A stretch of DNA of 64,000 bases, taken from contig JALQCY010000003.1 of the NCBI GenBank assembly GCA_023241745.1, positions 434,001 to 498,000 of the forward strand. The letters are read 5' to 3'. This document shows, one piece after another, positions 11,839 to 20,448 of this stretch (positions are counted from its first letter, which is position 1; every line of letters begins with the position of its first letter). A program made the position numbers and the translations under genes. Origin of the DNA: Isoptericola peretonis (lineage in GTDB: Bacteria > Actinomycetota > Actinomycetes > Actinomycetales > Cellulomonadaceae). The notes beneath the pieces are model-generated. The model made no database searches, was not told the origin of the DNA, and saw only the letters and a program-made list of their open reading frames with translations.

Positions 11839-11871
11839 GGTTAACGAGGCTTCACGCGCCGTTCACCTGCG
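11839..11871 (+). promoter_or_regulatory. PHO-box-like direct repeats in the phnM/phnD divergent promoter
   Basis: Two adjacent 11-nt units, CTTCACGCGCC (11850-11860) and GTTCACCTGCG (11861-11871), fit the actinobacterial PhoP direct-repeat pattern GTTCACC plus four bases. A weaker third unit (GGTTAACGAGG) directly precedes them. The position between phnM and phnD, about 95 nt before the phnD start, suits phosphate-starvation control. The match is by eye and has not been scored. Confidence 0.55.
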
Positions 11872-11965
11872 GGGGGCCGCGGCGTCGTCGCGTGCTCCCA
11901 GACTCCTGGACGGCGCCGGGTCCGGCGCCCACGCGGAGAGCCCCACGAGCCCCACCGGAGACGAC

Positions 11966-12943
11966 ATGAAGACCACCAGGACCACCCTCGCCGCCGTGGC
12001 GCTCGCCGGCGCCGCGGCCCTCGCGCTGTCCGGCTGCGGTGCGCTGGGCACGGCGTCCGCCGGCGGCGGCACCACCGACCAGGGCTTCCCGGAGGTGCTG
12101 CGTCTCGGCGCCATCCCGGCGGAGAACTCGACGAGCCTCGCCGAGGGGTACGACCCCATCATCGCGATGCTCGAGGAGGAGACCGGCGCGACGGTCGAGG
12201 TCAGCCAGGCGTCCGACTACGCGGGCGTCATCGAGGGCCTCATCGCCGACAAGGTGGACCTGGCCTTCCTCGGGTCGTTCGGGTACGTGCTCGCGACCCA
12301 CAACGACGCCGCGATCACCCCGCTGGCCTCCGTCATCGCGGAGGAGGGCGCCGAGCCGGGCTACTACTCGCTCGGCATCACGCAGGGCGACAACGACGCC
12401 GTCCAGGGCCTGGAGGACTTCGCGGGGAAGTCGGTGTGCTTCGTGGACCCCGGGTCGACGTCCGGCTTCCTCTACCCGAGCGCCGGGCTGATCGACGCGG
12501 GCGTCATCGCCTCCGGCACCGAGAAGGACGTCGCCGCGGGCGTCGAGCCGGTGTACGCCGGCGGCCACGACGCGTCCGCGCTGGCCGTCGCGTCCGGCGA
12601 CTGCGAGGTCGGCTTCGCGATGCAGTCGATGGTGGAGGAGACGCTGCCCGCCGCCGGCGACCTCGCCGAGGGCGACCTCAAGGAGGTCTGGAGGTCGGAG
12701 ACGATCTCCGGGTCGCTCTTCGTCGGCAACGACGCCCTCGGCGCCGAGGTCAACGAGAAGCTCCGGACGCTGTTCACCGAGAAGGCGAACGCCGACTATC
12801 TCAAGGAGCACGGCTACTGCGACGGCGACTGCCTGCTCACCGACGAGGACGCGTGGGGCTTCGTGCCCGCCGAGGACGCGGACTACGACGGCACCCGCCA
12901 GGTCTGCACCATCACCAAGTCCGACAAGTGCCAGGAGGGCTGA
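11966..12943 (+). CDS. phnD: Phosphonate ABC transporter substrate-binding lipoprotein
   Basis: 325 residues. Signal peptide with lipobox 'ALSGC' (lipid-anchored C24). The mature part has the PhnD/PtxB pattern: 'LRLGAIPAENSTSLAEGY' near the start, 'YAGVIEGLIADKVDLAFLG', and 'SVCFVDPGSTSGFLYPSA' in the second lobe, where the Ser/Thr cluster binds the phosphonate group. It would be the outer-face receptor of the PhnCDE importer. Starts 18 nt downstream of a possible Shine-Dalgarno region (CGGAG) and is followed by phnC after 2 nt. Ligand range is unknown. Confidence 0.92.
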   Translation: MKTTRTTLAAVALAGAAALALSGCGALGTASAGGGTTDQGFPEVLRLGAIPAENSTSLAEGYDPIIAMLEEETGATVEVSQASDYAGVIEGLIADKVDLAFLGSFGYVLATHNDAAITPLASVIAEEGAEPGYYSLGITQGDNDAVQGLEDFAGKSVCFVDPGSTSGFLYPSAGLIDAGVIASGTEKDVAAGVEPVYAGGHDASALAVASGDCEVGFAMQSMVEETLPAAGDLAEGDLKEVWRSETISGSLFVGNDALGAEVNEKLRTLFTEKANADYLKEHGYCDGDCLLTDEDAWGFVPAEDADYDGTRQVCTITKSDKCQEG

Positions 12944-12945
12944 TC

Positions 12946-13725
12946 GTGCAGGGCGGCGACGAGCCCCTGGTGCGGGTCCGCGGCCTCCGCAAGGAGTTCG
13001 ACGGGACCACGGCGCTCGCAGGGGTCGACCTGGACGTGGCGCGCGGCGAGCTCGTCGTGCTGCTGGGGCTCTCCGGCTCCGGCAAGTCGACGCTGCTGCG
13101 CTGCCTCAACGGGCTCCACCGCCCGAGCGACGGCGAGGTGACGGTGGCGGGCACGCGGGTGGACCGGGCGTCGTCGCGGGAGCTGCGCCGCCTGCGCACG
13201 GAGGTGGGCTTCGTGTTCCAGCAGTTCAACCTCGTGGGCCGGCTCACGTGCCTGGAGAACGTGCTGATCGGTGGGCTGGGCCGGGTGCGCGGGCCGCGCT
13301 ACGGCGTCTCCACCTACTCGCGGCGCATGCGGGCGGAGGCCATGGCGCACATCGACCGCGTCGGGCTGGCCGACCAGGCCTTCCAGCGCGCGGACACGCT
13401 GTCCGGAGGGCAGCAGCAGCGCGTGGCGCTCGCCCGGACGCTGATGCAGCGCCCCCAGCTGGTGCTCGCGGACGAGCCGGTCGCGTCCCTCGACCCCGAG
13501 AACGCCGGCACGGTGATGGACCTGCTGGTGCGCGTCTGCGCGGAGGAGGGGCTGACGGTGCTGTGCACGCTGCACCAGGTGGACCTCGCCCTCGGCTGGG
13601 CGGACCGGCTCGTCGGCCTGCGGCAGGGCGAGAAGGTGCTGGACCGGCCCACGGCAGGTCTCACGAAGGACGAGGCGATGGCGATCTACCGCCGCGTGGA
13701 GCCCGCCGCGGCGGTGGCGGCATGA
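12946..13725 (+). CDS. phnC: Phosphonate ABC transporter ATP-binding protein
   Basis: 259 residues, GTG start 2 nt after phnD. Walker A 'GLSGSGKST', the PhnC-typical 'RTEVGFVFQQFNLV', signature 'LSGGQQQRVALAR', Walker B 'LVLADEPVASLD' and switch histidine in 'CTLHQVDLA' are all intact. 'NVLIGGLGR' after the Q-loop is a mark of the phosphonate branch. It powers uptake through the fused permease encoded next, whose ATG overlaps the last codons by 4 nt. Confidence 0.94.
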   Translation: MQGGDEPLVRVRGLRKEFDGTTALAGVDLDVARGELVVLLGLSGSGKSTLLRCLNGLHRPSDGEVTVAGTRVDRASSRELRRLRTEVGFVFQQFNLVGRLTCLENVLIGGLGRVRGPRYGVSTYSRRMRAEAMAHIDRVGLADQAFQRADTLSGGQQQRVALARTLMQRPQLVLADEPVASLDPENAGTVMDLLVRVCAEEGLTVLCTLHQVDLALGWADRLVGLRQGEKVLDRPTAGLTKDEAMAIYRRVEPAAAVAA

Positions 13726-15386
13726 CGGCGGCCCCGGTGGCGCCCGCACCGGACAGGACCGCTGGGGCCCGGCCCGACGGCGGACCCGCGCGCCCGGACG
13801 GACCCGGCGGACCGGGTCGGCGCCGCGACCCGCTCCGCCCGCCCGCCGACCCCCGTCAGCGGGTGATCCGGTGGCTGGCCGGCGGATCCGTGCTGCTCGC
13901 GCTCGCCGCGTCGTCGGCGATCGGTCTCGACCTGCCGACGCTCGTCGCCGGCGGCGAGGACGTGGCGAACCTGCTCGGGCGGATGGTTCCCCCGGAGCTG
14001 TCCGACCCCGCCCGCATCGCGACCCTCGCGCTCGACACGGTCCTCATGGCGTTCCTCGGCACGGTGCTCGCGACGGTGCTGTCCGTGCCCCTCGCCTTCC
14101 TCGCGGCCCGCACGACGACGCCGCACCCCGCCGTGGCGGCCGTCGCCCGCGGGATCATCACGTTCTGCCGCGCCGTGCCGGACCTCGTGTTCGCCGTCCT
14201 GTTCGTGCGAGCCCTCGGCCTGGGCGTGCTGCCCGGCGTGCTCGCCCTGGCGCTGCACTCCGTGGGGATGCTCGGCAAGCTCTTCGCCGACGCGGTCGAG
14301 GGTGCCGAGCCCGGGCCGCGGGAGGCCGTGCGCAGCGTGGGCGTGGGCAGGGTCCGAGAGCTGCTGAACGGCGTCGTGCCGCAGGTCGTGCCGGCGTGGG
14401 TGTCCGCCTTCGTGTACCGGGTGGACATCAACCTGCGCACCTCCGTGGTGCTCGGCTTCGTCGGCGCCGGAGGCATCGGCTTCGCCCTCCAGGACGCCCT
14501 GCGCGGCCTCGTGTACACCAAGGCCATGGGGATCGTGCTCGTGATCCTGGTGCTGGTGGCGGGCATGGAGCTGCTGTCCGTGGCGATCCGCCGCACGCTG
14601 CTCGCGCCGAGGAACCCCCGCTACGGGCGCGACCGCGCCGTCCGGTTCCTCTCCGCGGCGGCGGCCGCCGTCCTGCTCGTCATCTCGTTCGTCCGCCTCG
14701 GCATCGACCCGGTCGCGCTGGTCACGTCCGTGCCCGACCTCCTCGCCGTCGCCGGACGCACGTTCCCGCCCGACCTCACCACGCTCGGGCCCGCGCTGTG
14801 GGAGGCGCTGCTCCAGACGCTCGCCATCGGCCTGTCCGCCACCGGCATCGGCGTCGTGCTGTCCCTGCCCCTGGGCGTGCTGGCGGCGCGGAACGTGGCC
14901 CCGCACCCCCTGGTGTACGGCGCGGCCCGCACGGTGATCCTCGTGGTGCGCGCCATCCCCGAGCTGATCCTCGCCGTCGTCTTCGTCGCGGCCGTCGGTC
15001 TCGGGCCGGTCGCGGGCGCCGTCGCGCTCGGCATCGGGTCGATCGGCTTCCTCGGCAAGCTCGTGGCCGACGCCGTCGAGGAGATCCCGCCCGGTCCCGC
15101 CGAGGCCGTCCGCTCGGTGGGCGGAGGCTGGTGGAAGGTGGTGTTCTCGGCGGTGCTGCCCCAGGGGATGCCCTCGATCGTCGGGTCGGGCCTGTACCTC
15201 CTGGACGTCAACATCCGCACCTCGACCATCCTCGGGATCGTCGGCGCCGGCGGGGTCGGCTTCCTGCTCTTCGAGGCGGTGCGCACCCTCCACTTCCAGG
15301 TGGCGGGCGGGATCGTGCTGCTCGTGTTCGTCGTCGTCCTGCTCGTCGAGAGGCTCTCCGGGTGGATCCGCGCTCAGCTGTCCTGA
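13722..15386 (+). CDS. phnE: Phosphonate ABC transporter permease, two PhnE domains fused in one polypeptide
   Basis: 554 residues, about twice a single PhnE. A Pro/Arg-rich N-terminal tail (1-45) precedes two homologous membrane domains (about 45-295 and 300-554). Each carries the same landmarks: 'TVLMAFLGTVLATVLSVPL' versus 'TLAIGLSATGIGVVLSLPL', 'LGMLGKLFADAVE'-type versus 'GFLGKLVADAVEE', and the closing 'VDINLRTSVVLGFVGAGG' versus 'LDVNIRTSTILGIVGAGG'. The fusion supplies both halves of the channel in a fixed order. Start overlaps phnC by ATGA; the ADH gene downstream begins inside its last codons. Confidence 0.92.
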   Translation: MTAAPVAPAPDRTAGARPDGGPARPDGPGGPGRRRDPLRPPADPRQRVIRWLAGGSVLLALAASSAIGLDLPTLVAGGEDVANLLGRMVPPELSDPARIATLALDTVLMAFLGTVLATVLSVPLAFLAARTTTPHPAVAAVARGIITFCRAVPDLVFAVLFVRALGLGVLPGVLALALHSVGMLGKLFADAVEGAEPGPREAVRSVGVGRVRELLNGVVPQVVPAWVSAFVYRVDINLRTSVVLGFVGAGGIGFALQDALRGLVYTKAMGIVLVILVLVAGMELLSVAIRRTLLAPRNPRYGRDRAVRFLSAAAAAVLLVISFVRLGIDPVALVTSVPDLLAVAGRTFPPDLTTLGPALWEALLQTLAIGLSATGIGVVLSLPLGVLAARNVAPHPLVYGAARTVILVVRAIPELILAVVFVAAVGLGPVAGAVALGIGSIGFLGKLVADAVEEIPPGPAEAVRSVGGGWWKVVFSAVLPQGMPSIVGSGLYLLDVNIRTSTILGIVGAGGVGFLLFEAVRTLHFQVAGGIVLLVFVVVLLVERLSGWIRAQLS

Positions 15387-16417
15387 CCACCGTCGCCCTG
15401 TGGGAGGGCGGCGACGCCGTCCGCCTGGTCGACGTCCCGCTGCCCGCGCCCGGGCCCGGCGAGGTGCTCGTCCGCGTGCTCCTCGCCACCGTGTGCGGCA
15501 GCGACCGGCACACCGTCTCCGGACGGCGGACCTCCCCGTCCCCGTCCGTGCTGGGCCACGAGGCCGTGGGCGAGGTCGTCGAGGTGGGGCCGGGCGGTGC
15601 CGTGGGTGACGACGGCGGCGCGCTCGCCCCCGGCGACCGCGTCGTCTGGGGCGTCACCGTGGCCTGCGGCGCCTGCGACCGCTGCCGGGACGGCCGCACG
15701 ACCAAGTGCCGGTCGGTGCGCAAGGTCGGCCACGAGCCGTTCGACTCCGCCTGGCCGCTGTCCGGCACGTACGCGCGGCACCTGCTGCTCCCCGCCGGGG
15801 CGACGGTCGCCCGCGTGCCGGCGACCGTGCCCGACGCGCTCGCCGCGCCCGCCGGCTGCGCCACCGCGACCGTCATGGCGACGGTCGAGGCCGCGGGGAC
15901 GCTGGCCGGACGCCGCGTGCTCGTCAGCGGGGCCGGGATGCTGGGCGTGGCCGCGGTCGTCGCGGCGGTGGACGCCGGCGCCGCGGCGGTCGTCGTCACC
16001 GACCCGGACCCTGGCCGCCGCGCGCTCGCCGCGCGGTTCGGCGCCACCGAGACGGTCGGGACCCAGGACGCGCTCGACGCGACCGACGTCGCGATCGAGC
16101 TGTCCGGGGCGAGCGCGGCGGTGTCCCGGTGCCTCGACGCGCTGGACGTCGGAGGGCGGCTCGTGCTCGCCGGCTCGGTCGCGCCCGCCCCCGCCGTCCC
16201 GCTCGACCCCGAGCGCGTGGTGCGCGGCTGGCTCACCGTGACCGGCGTCCACAACTACGAGCCGCGGCACCTGCGGGCCGCCCTCGGGCTGCTGGAGCGC
16301 ACCCGCGGCGCCGTCCCGTGGGGCGACCTCGTGACGGCGCCCGCCGCGCTGGCCGACGTCCGGGCGCTGCTCACCGGCCCGGCCGGGACGGCGCCGCGCG
16401 CGGCGGTCGTCCCATGA
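15362..16417 (+). CDS. Zinc-binding alcohol dehydrogenase of the phosphonate-associated clade
   Basis: 351 residues, medium-chain dehydrogenase/reductase fold. Catalytic-zinc residues in 'TVCGSDRH' and 'GHE', the four-cysteine structural-zinc lobe 'CGACDRCRDGRTTKC', and a nucleotide-binding strand 'VLVSGAGMLGVAAV' are present. The TIGR03366 clade of such enzymes is repeatedly found with phosphonate catabolism genes, and this one sits directly behind phnDCE, its GTG overlapping the end of phnE by 25 nt. It may oxidise a hydroxyalkyl-phosphonate or the product alcohol; substrate unproven. Another possible start would be a few codons downstream, but none has a better ribosome site. Confidence 0.82.
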   Translation: MDPRSAVLTTVALWEGGDAVRLVDVPLPAPGPGEVLVRVLLATVCGSDRHTVSGRRTSPSPSVLGHEAVGEVVEVGPGGAVGDDGGALAPGDRVVWGVTVACGACDRCRDGRTTKCRSVRKVGHEPFDSAWPLSGTYARHLLLPAGATVARVPATVPDALAAPAGCATATVMATVEAAGTLAGRRVLVSGAGMLGVAAVVAAVDAGAAAVVVTDPDPGRRALAARFGATETVGTQDALDATDVAIELSGASAAVSRCLDALDVGGRLVLAGSVAPAPAVPLDPERVVRGWLTVTGVHNYEPRHLRAALGLLERTRGAVPWGDLVTAPAALADVRALLTGPAGTAPRAAVVP

Positions 16418-16452
16418 GCCCCGGGACCCTCCGGGCCCGCGCCGGGGTCACG

Positions 16453-17181
16453 TCAGGCGTCGCGCCCGTCCCCGAGCTCCAGCACGACGCGCACCGCGTC
16501 GGCGCGCACCCACCGCTCGGTGGACAGCAGCGGGCGGCCGCCCGCGCCGTCGCGCGCGAGGCTCGCCATCAGCCACGCGGGGTCGCCGGGCCGGCAGCCG
16601 AGGCCGTCGCTCGCCTCCTCGGGGGCGGGCTCCACGCTGGCCCGCGTCCACGCACGCTCCGGGCGCACGCCGGCCGTCTCCCGCAGGATCGTGTCCAGCG
16701 ACTCCTCGACGCGGAGCGCCGCGGGCAGCTCGGGCACGAGGTCGGCGGCGAGCCACTCGACCCCCCACGCCGCGGGCATCTGGTCGATGTGCGACCGGCG
16801 CACCAGCCGGAAGCCGCGGGTGCCGGGCGCCACCTCCAGCGCCGTGGCGACGTCCGCGGGCAGCGGGACGGCGTCGCAGGCGAGCACGACGGTGCGCGGC
16901 GAGGCGCCGGCCTCCCGCAGGGTCCGGCTCCACGACGGCGCCCGGCCCGGCGCGACGAGGTAGTCGACGCGTCGCCGGGTGAACGTGCCGAGACCCTGGA
17001 TGCGGCTGACGAGCATGCGGCGCTCCAGCTCGCCCAGCGCCGCCCGTGCGGCGGCGCGCCCCACGCCGAAGCGCTGGCCCACCTCCGCCTCGGACGCGAC
17101 GCGCGTGCCCGAGGGCAGGCCCGCGAGCTCGTCCGCGAGCACGCGCACGATCTGCGCCGACGGCCCCGTCTCCCTGCTCAC
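16453..17181 (-). CDS. GntR/UTRA-family regulator of the phosphonate genes
   Basis: 242 residues from GTG 17181. N-terminal winged helix ('SEAEVGQRFGVGRAAARAAL', 'RIQGLGTFTRRR', about 20-75) and a UTRA-type effector domain (about 95-242), the same architecture as PhnF and HutC. It is divergent from the FAD oxidoreductase gene with 80 nt between the start codons, and convergent with the ADH gene, so it most likely senses a phosphonate or its breakdown product and represses the adjacent genes. The longer frame upstream would run through the divergent gene's start, so the GTG is preferred. Confidence 0.82.
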   Translation of the reverse strand: MSRETGPSAQIVRVLADELAGLPSGTRVASEAEVGQRFGVGRAAARAALGELERRMLVSRIQGLGTFTRRRVDYLVAPGRAPSWSRTLREAGASPRTVVLACDAVPLPADVATALEVAPGTRGFRLVRRSHIDQMPAAWGVEWLAADLVPELPAALRVEESLDTILRETAGVRPERAWTRASVEPAPEEASDGLGCRPGDPAWLMASLARDGAGGRPLLSTERWVRADAVRVVLELGDGRDA

Positions 17182-17261
17182 GCCTGGACCGTACCGGCGC
17201 CAGGTGGCCGTCCGGTGAACGACCCCCGACCCGTCCACCGCCGCACCCCAGGAGGGACCCG

Positions 17262-18434
17262 ATGACCGGCTACGCCCCGACCGCCCCGACCCCTGCATCG
17301 TCCCGCGCCACCGGCCGCCGCGTCGTCGTCGTGGGGGCGGGAGTCGTCGGCCTCGGCGCCGCGGCCGAGGCGCACCGGCGCGGGCACCGCGTCACGGTGG
17401 TCGAGCAGGCGTCCGAGGTCGTCGGTTCGTCCGTGCAGAACTTCGGGCACGTGTGCGTGACCCCGCAGGCCGGCGTCGCACGCGGCTACGCCCTCGCGGC
17501 CCGGGAGCGCTGGCTGTCCCTCGGGTCCGCGGCGGGGTTCGGCGTCGTCCCGGTGGGGACGCACGTCGTCGCGCGGACGGCGACGGAGCAGCGGCTGCTC
17601 GGCGAGCTCGCCGCCGAGCGCGGCCCGGACGAGGTCCGGCTCCTCGACGCGGCGGAGGTGCGGGCGGCGGTCCCCGTGCGGCCGGGCCCGGTGGTCGGGG
17701 GCGCGCACCTGCCGCTCGACCTCCTGGTCGACCCCCGGGCCGCGGCGCCCGCGCTCGCCCGCTGGCTGGAGGCGCAGGGCGTGACGTTCCGCTGGCGGAC
17801 GGCCGCGCGCGCCGTCGCGCCCGGCCGCGTCGAGACGACGCGCGGCGTGCTGGAGGCCGACGTCGTCGTGGTCGCCGCCCACCACGACCTCGACCGCCTG
17901 CTGCCGGAGCTCGCCGAGGAGATCGGGCTGCGTCGCTGCCGCCTGCACATGCTGCGCGTGGCGCCGGCGCGCCCGCTCGGCCTCGCGACACCGCTGCTCA
18001 CCGGCTGGTCCATGGTGCGGTACGCGGCGTTCGCCGCGTGCTCGTCGGCACCCGACGTCGCCGACGAGCTCGCGGTCGCCGACCCCGGCGCGGCGGCCTG
18101 GGACGTCAACCTCATGGCGACGCCGCAGGGCGGCACGCTGATCCTCGGTGACACCCACGGGCGCGCCACGGACGCGCCCGTGTTCCAGGACGAGGAGGGC
18201 TTCGACCTGCTCCTGCGGCTGGGCCGCGACCTGTTCGACGACGACCTGTTCGGCCGCGGCGCACGCGTCGTCGAGCGCTGGCAGGGCACCTACGCCACCG
18301 CGCCGGGGCGCGAGTTCCTCGTCGCCGAGCCGGCGCCCGGGGTGCACGTCGCCACCGTGACCACGGGCATCGGCATGACGACCGGGCTCGGCCTGGCCGC
18401 CGACGTCCTCGACCGCGCCGGGCTCGCCGCCTGA
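17262..18434 (+). CDS. FAD-dependent oxidoreductase of the phosphonate-associated (TIGR03364-like) family
   Basis: 390 residues. Rossmann FAD motif 'VVVVGAGVVGLGAAAEA' at about 23-39, the 'SSVQNFGHVCV' segment and the C-terminal 'VTTGIGMTTGLGLAADV' are as in the DadA/glycine-oxidase-like clade that co-occurs with phosphonatase genes. Related enzymes oxidise 2-aminoethylphosphonate or its N-methyl derivative to phosphonoacetaldehyde. No PhnW transaminase is seen here, so this protein could take its place upstream of the PhnX-like hydrolase. GGAGGGA precedes the ATG. Confidence 0.8.
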   Translation: MTGYAPTAPTPASSRATGRRVVVVGAGVVGLGAAAEAHRRGHRVTVVEQASEVVGSSVQNFGHVCVTPQAGVARGYALAARERWLSLGSAAGFGVVPVGTHVVARTATEQRLLGELAAERGPDEVRLLDAAEVRAAVPVRPGPVVGGAHLPLDLLVDPRAAAPALARWLEAQGVTFRWRTAARAVAPGRVETTRGVLEADVVVVAAHHDLDRLLPELAEEIGLRRCRLHMLRVAPARPLGLATPLLTGWSMVRYAAFAACSSAPDVADELAVADPGAAAWDVNLMATPQGGTLILGDTHGRATDAPVFQDEEGFDLLLRLGRDLFDDDLFGRGARVVERWQGTYATAPGREFLVAEPAPGVHVATVTTGIGMTTGLGLAADVLDRAGLAA

Positions 18435-18500
18435 GCGCGGCGCGGGACCACCGGCACCACCCGCCCCACGACCACTGCTCGACCCACCGGAAGGACACCC

Positions 18501-19181
18501 ATGATCGACCTCGCCGCCCTGGACATCGCCGGCACCACCGTGGAGGAGGGCAGCGCCGTCTACCGCGCGCTGCACGACGCCGTGCGACGGCACGGCAGCA
18601 CCGCCGACGTCGCCGACGTGGCGCGGTGGATGGGCGCCGACAAGCGCACCGCGATCCGCGCCCTGCTGGGGCTCGGCGGCGACCCGACGGCGGTCGAGCC
18701 GGCCTTCGCCGACTTCGAGCGACTGCTGCGCGAGGCCTACGACGCGACCCCGCCCACCGCGATGCCGGGGGTGCTCGACGCGTTCGCCGCCCTGCGCGAG
18801 CGGGGGGCGCGGATCGCCCTGACCACGGGCTTCTCCGCCGACGTCACCGGGCTGCTGCTCGAGCGGCTGGGCTGGACCGGCGGCGTGGTGGACGCCGTCG
18901 TCACCACCGACGACGTGCCCGCCGGCCGGCCCGCGCCCTACATGGTGCACCGGGCGATGGAGCGCACCGGCGTCACGGACGTCGCGCGGGTGCTCACCGT
19001 CGGTGACACCGTGCTCGACCTGGAGGCCGGCACGAACGCCGGTGCGCGGTTCGTGGTCGGCGTGCTCAGCGGGGGAGTGCCGCAGCCCGTGCTCGAGGCC
19101 GCGCCCCACACGCACGTCGTCGACAGCGTGGCCGACCTGCCGTCGGTGCTCTCCGGCGTGCCTGCGGGCCTCACGGCCTGA
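18501..19181 (+). CDS. Phosphonatase-like HAD hydrolase (PhnX-like)
   Basis: 226 residues. HAD motif I is 'LDIAGTTVEE' (nucleophile D8), motif II 'ALTTGFS', and 'GDTVLDLEAG' is motif IV. The cap insert (about 16-95) has 'MGADKRTAIRALL', with K48 placed like the Schiff-base lysine of phosphonoacetaldehyde hydrolase. The size and the 'DIAGTT' variant, in place of 'DWAGTT', fit the TIGR03351 PhnX-like group. It would cleave a C-P bond next to a carbonyl to release phosphate. It follows the FAD oxidoreductase by 66 nt with GGAAGGAC upstream of the ATG. Confidence 0.82.
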   Translation: MIDLAALDIAGTTVEEGSAVYRALHDAVRRHGSTADVADVARWMGADKRTAIRALLGLGGDPTAVEPAFADFERLLREAYDATPPTAMPGVLDAFAALRERGARIALTTGFSADVTGLLLERLGWTGGVVDAVVTTDDVPAGRPAPYMVHRAMERTGVTDVARVLTVGDTVLDLEAGTNAGARFVVGVLSGGVPQPVLEAAPHTHVVDSVADLPSVLSGVPAGLTA

Positions 19182-19233
19182 GGGACGTCGTCGTCCGGCC
19201 TCGGTCGGGGCCGTGCGTGAGAGGGTCGGGCCC

Positions 19234-19772
19234 GTGGAGACGGTGACGGGCGACTTCGAGCTGACGACGGAGGAGCTGCGCGCCGTGGCCCGCTTCGTGG
19301 TGGCGTGCGCGGAGGACGTGCTGCCGGAGTTCGAGCGGGCCCACCCGCACGACCTGCGGCCGCGTGCCGCGCTCGACGCGGCGCGCGCGTTCGCCGACGG
19401 CGCGCCCCGCTCGCGCCTGCAGCGCGTCACGTCGCTGGACGCGCACCGGCGGCGAAGGAGGCGTCGACCGAGGTCACGCGCCTGGCCGCGAGGTCGGCGG
19501 GGGACGCGGCGTCGGCGGCCTACCTGCACCCGATCGCCCGCGCGACCCAGGTGGGGCACATCCTGCGCGCGGCGGCGAGCGCTGCCCGCATCGCCGAGCT
19601 GAACGCCGGCGGCGACGCGGCGGCGGCGGAGCGGGCGATCGACGAGGCGCGGCGTCGTGCCACCCCGACCGTCGTGGACGTGCTCCGCCGCTACCCCGTC
19701 CCGCCGGCCGCCCGGAACCGCGTCTCGGAGCTCCAGTCGGCCCTGGACGCCGCGCTGCGCTCGTCGGGGTAG
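19234..19772 (+). pseudogene. Immunity-protein-like gene broken by a frameshift
   Basis: The family pattern is continuous only if two frames are joined. Frame of 19234 gives 'ELTTEELRAVARFVVACAED' through 'RLQRVTSLDAHR' (to about 19449) and then turns into Arg-rich noise; the frame ending at TAG 19770-19772 resumes with 'AAKEASTEVTRLAARSAGD' and 'AYLHPIARATQVGHILRAA'. Joining them needs one extra G in the run near 19447-19450. The complete protein would be about 180 residues, Ala-rich and helical, like the 'putative immunity protein' family with an Imm-5-like domain. Either a real one-base deletion or a sequencing error. A GAGGGT box ends 7 nt before the GTG, possibly a leaderless start. Confidence 0.65.
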
Positions 19773-19876
19773 TCGGCTCCGGGCCCGTCCGCCGCGCCGG
19801 GACCGGGACGTGCCAGTAGGTTCGGTCCGGGCCGCGACGACGTGGCCACCCCTGTCCCGGTCGAAGGAGATCCCGC

Positions 19877-20365
19877 ATGCCCTCGAGAAGCCTGTCCCGC
19901 ACGTCCCGTGTTCTCGCGACCGCCGGGGTGGCAGCCGTCCTGGCGGGCGTGGCCGCCGTCCCGGCGTCCGCCTCCGCACCGACGGGCGGGCACGAGGTCG
20001 CTGTCGCGCCGGCTGCCGATGTCACCCCGGTGCGCGACTTCGTCGGGGTCGGCGGGGACGCGTTCAACGGCGGTGTCTGGGTGCGGCCGGAGGCGCAGAT
20101 CCGGCTCCTGGGCGACAGCAACTACCTGGCCGTGCGGGTGCACAACGACGACAACGAGCTCGCGCACGTCCGGATCTCCAGCGCCCACGGCGAGAGGACG
20201 TTGCTCGTCGAGCCGGGCAGGTCCGGCTACGTGGCCTTCAACCTCCGGACGTCCACCGTGCCGCTCGTCCCCCTGCTCGTCGTCGCGGAGGTGCTCGACG
20301 CCGACGGCAACCTCGTGCGCGGCACCGGGATCAACATGATGAACGTGGTGCTCCCGGAGGACTGA
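19877..20365 (+). CDS. Secreted protein of unknown function, paralogue A
   Basis: 162 residues. A clear Sec signal peptide (about 1-34, ending 'VPASASA'), then a beta-rich domain of about 115 residues with 'VRDFVGVGGDAFNGG', 'AQIRLLGDSNYLAVRV' and a final 'NMMNVVLP'. I do not recognise the family. The next gene encodes a related protein, so the two form a tandem pair. GAAGGAGAT precedes the ATG. No cysteines remain in the mature part, no transmembrane segment and no sortase signal, so it should be released. Role unknown. Confidence 0.75.
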   Translation: MPSRSLSRTSRVLATAGVAAVLAGVAAVPASASAPTGGHEVAVAPAADVTPVRDFVGVGGDAFNGGVWVRPEAQIRLLGDSNYLAVRVHNDDNELAHVRISSAHGERTLLVEPGRSGYVAFNLRTSTVPLVPLLVVAEVLDADGNLVRGTGINMMNVVLPED

Positions 20366-20448
20366 GGGCCAGTGCCCCGTCAGCTCCGGCGCGTCAGCCG
20401 GACCGCTCTCCCGCGCCAGACCCCTGCCGAGTCATGAGGAGTTCACGC

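Noticed and set aside
17178..19979. Reverse frame of 933 codons across the phosphonate and immunity-like genes
   Set aside because: No ribosome site or protein pattern; opposes four well-supported forward genes.
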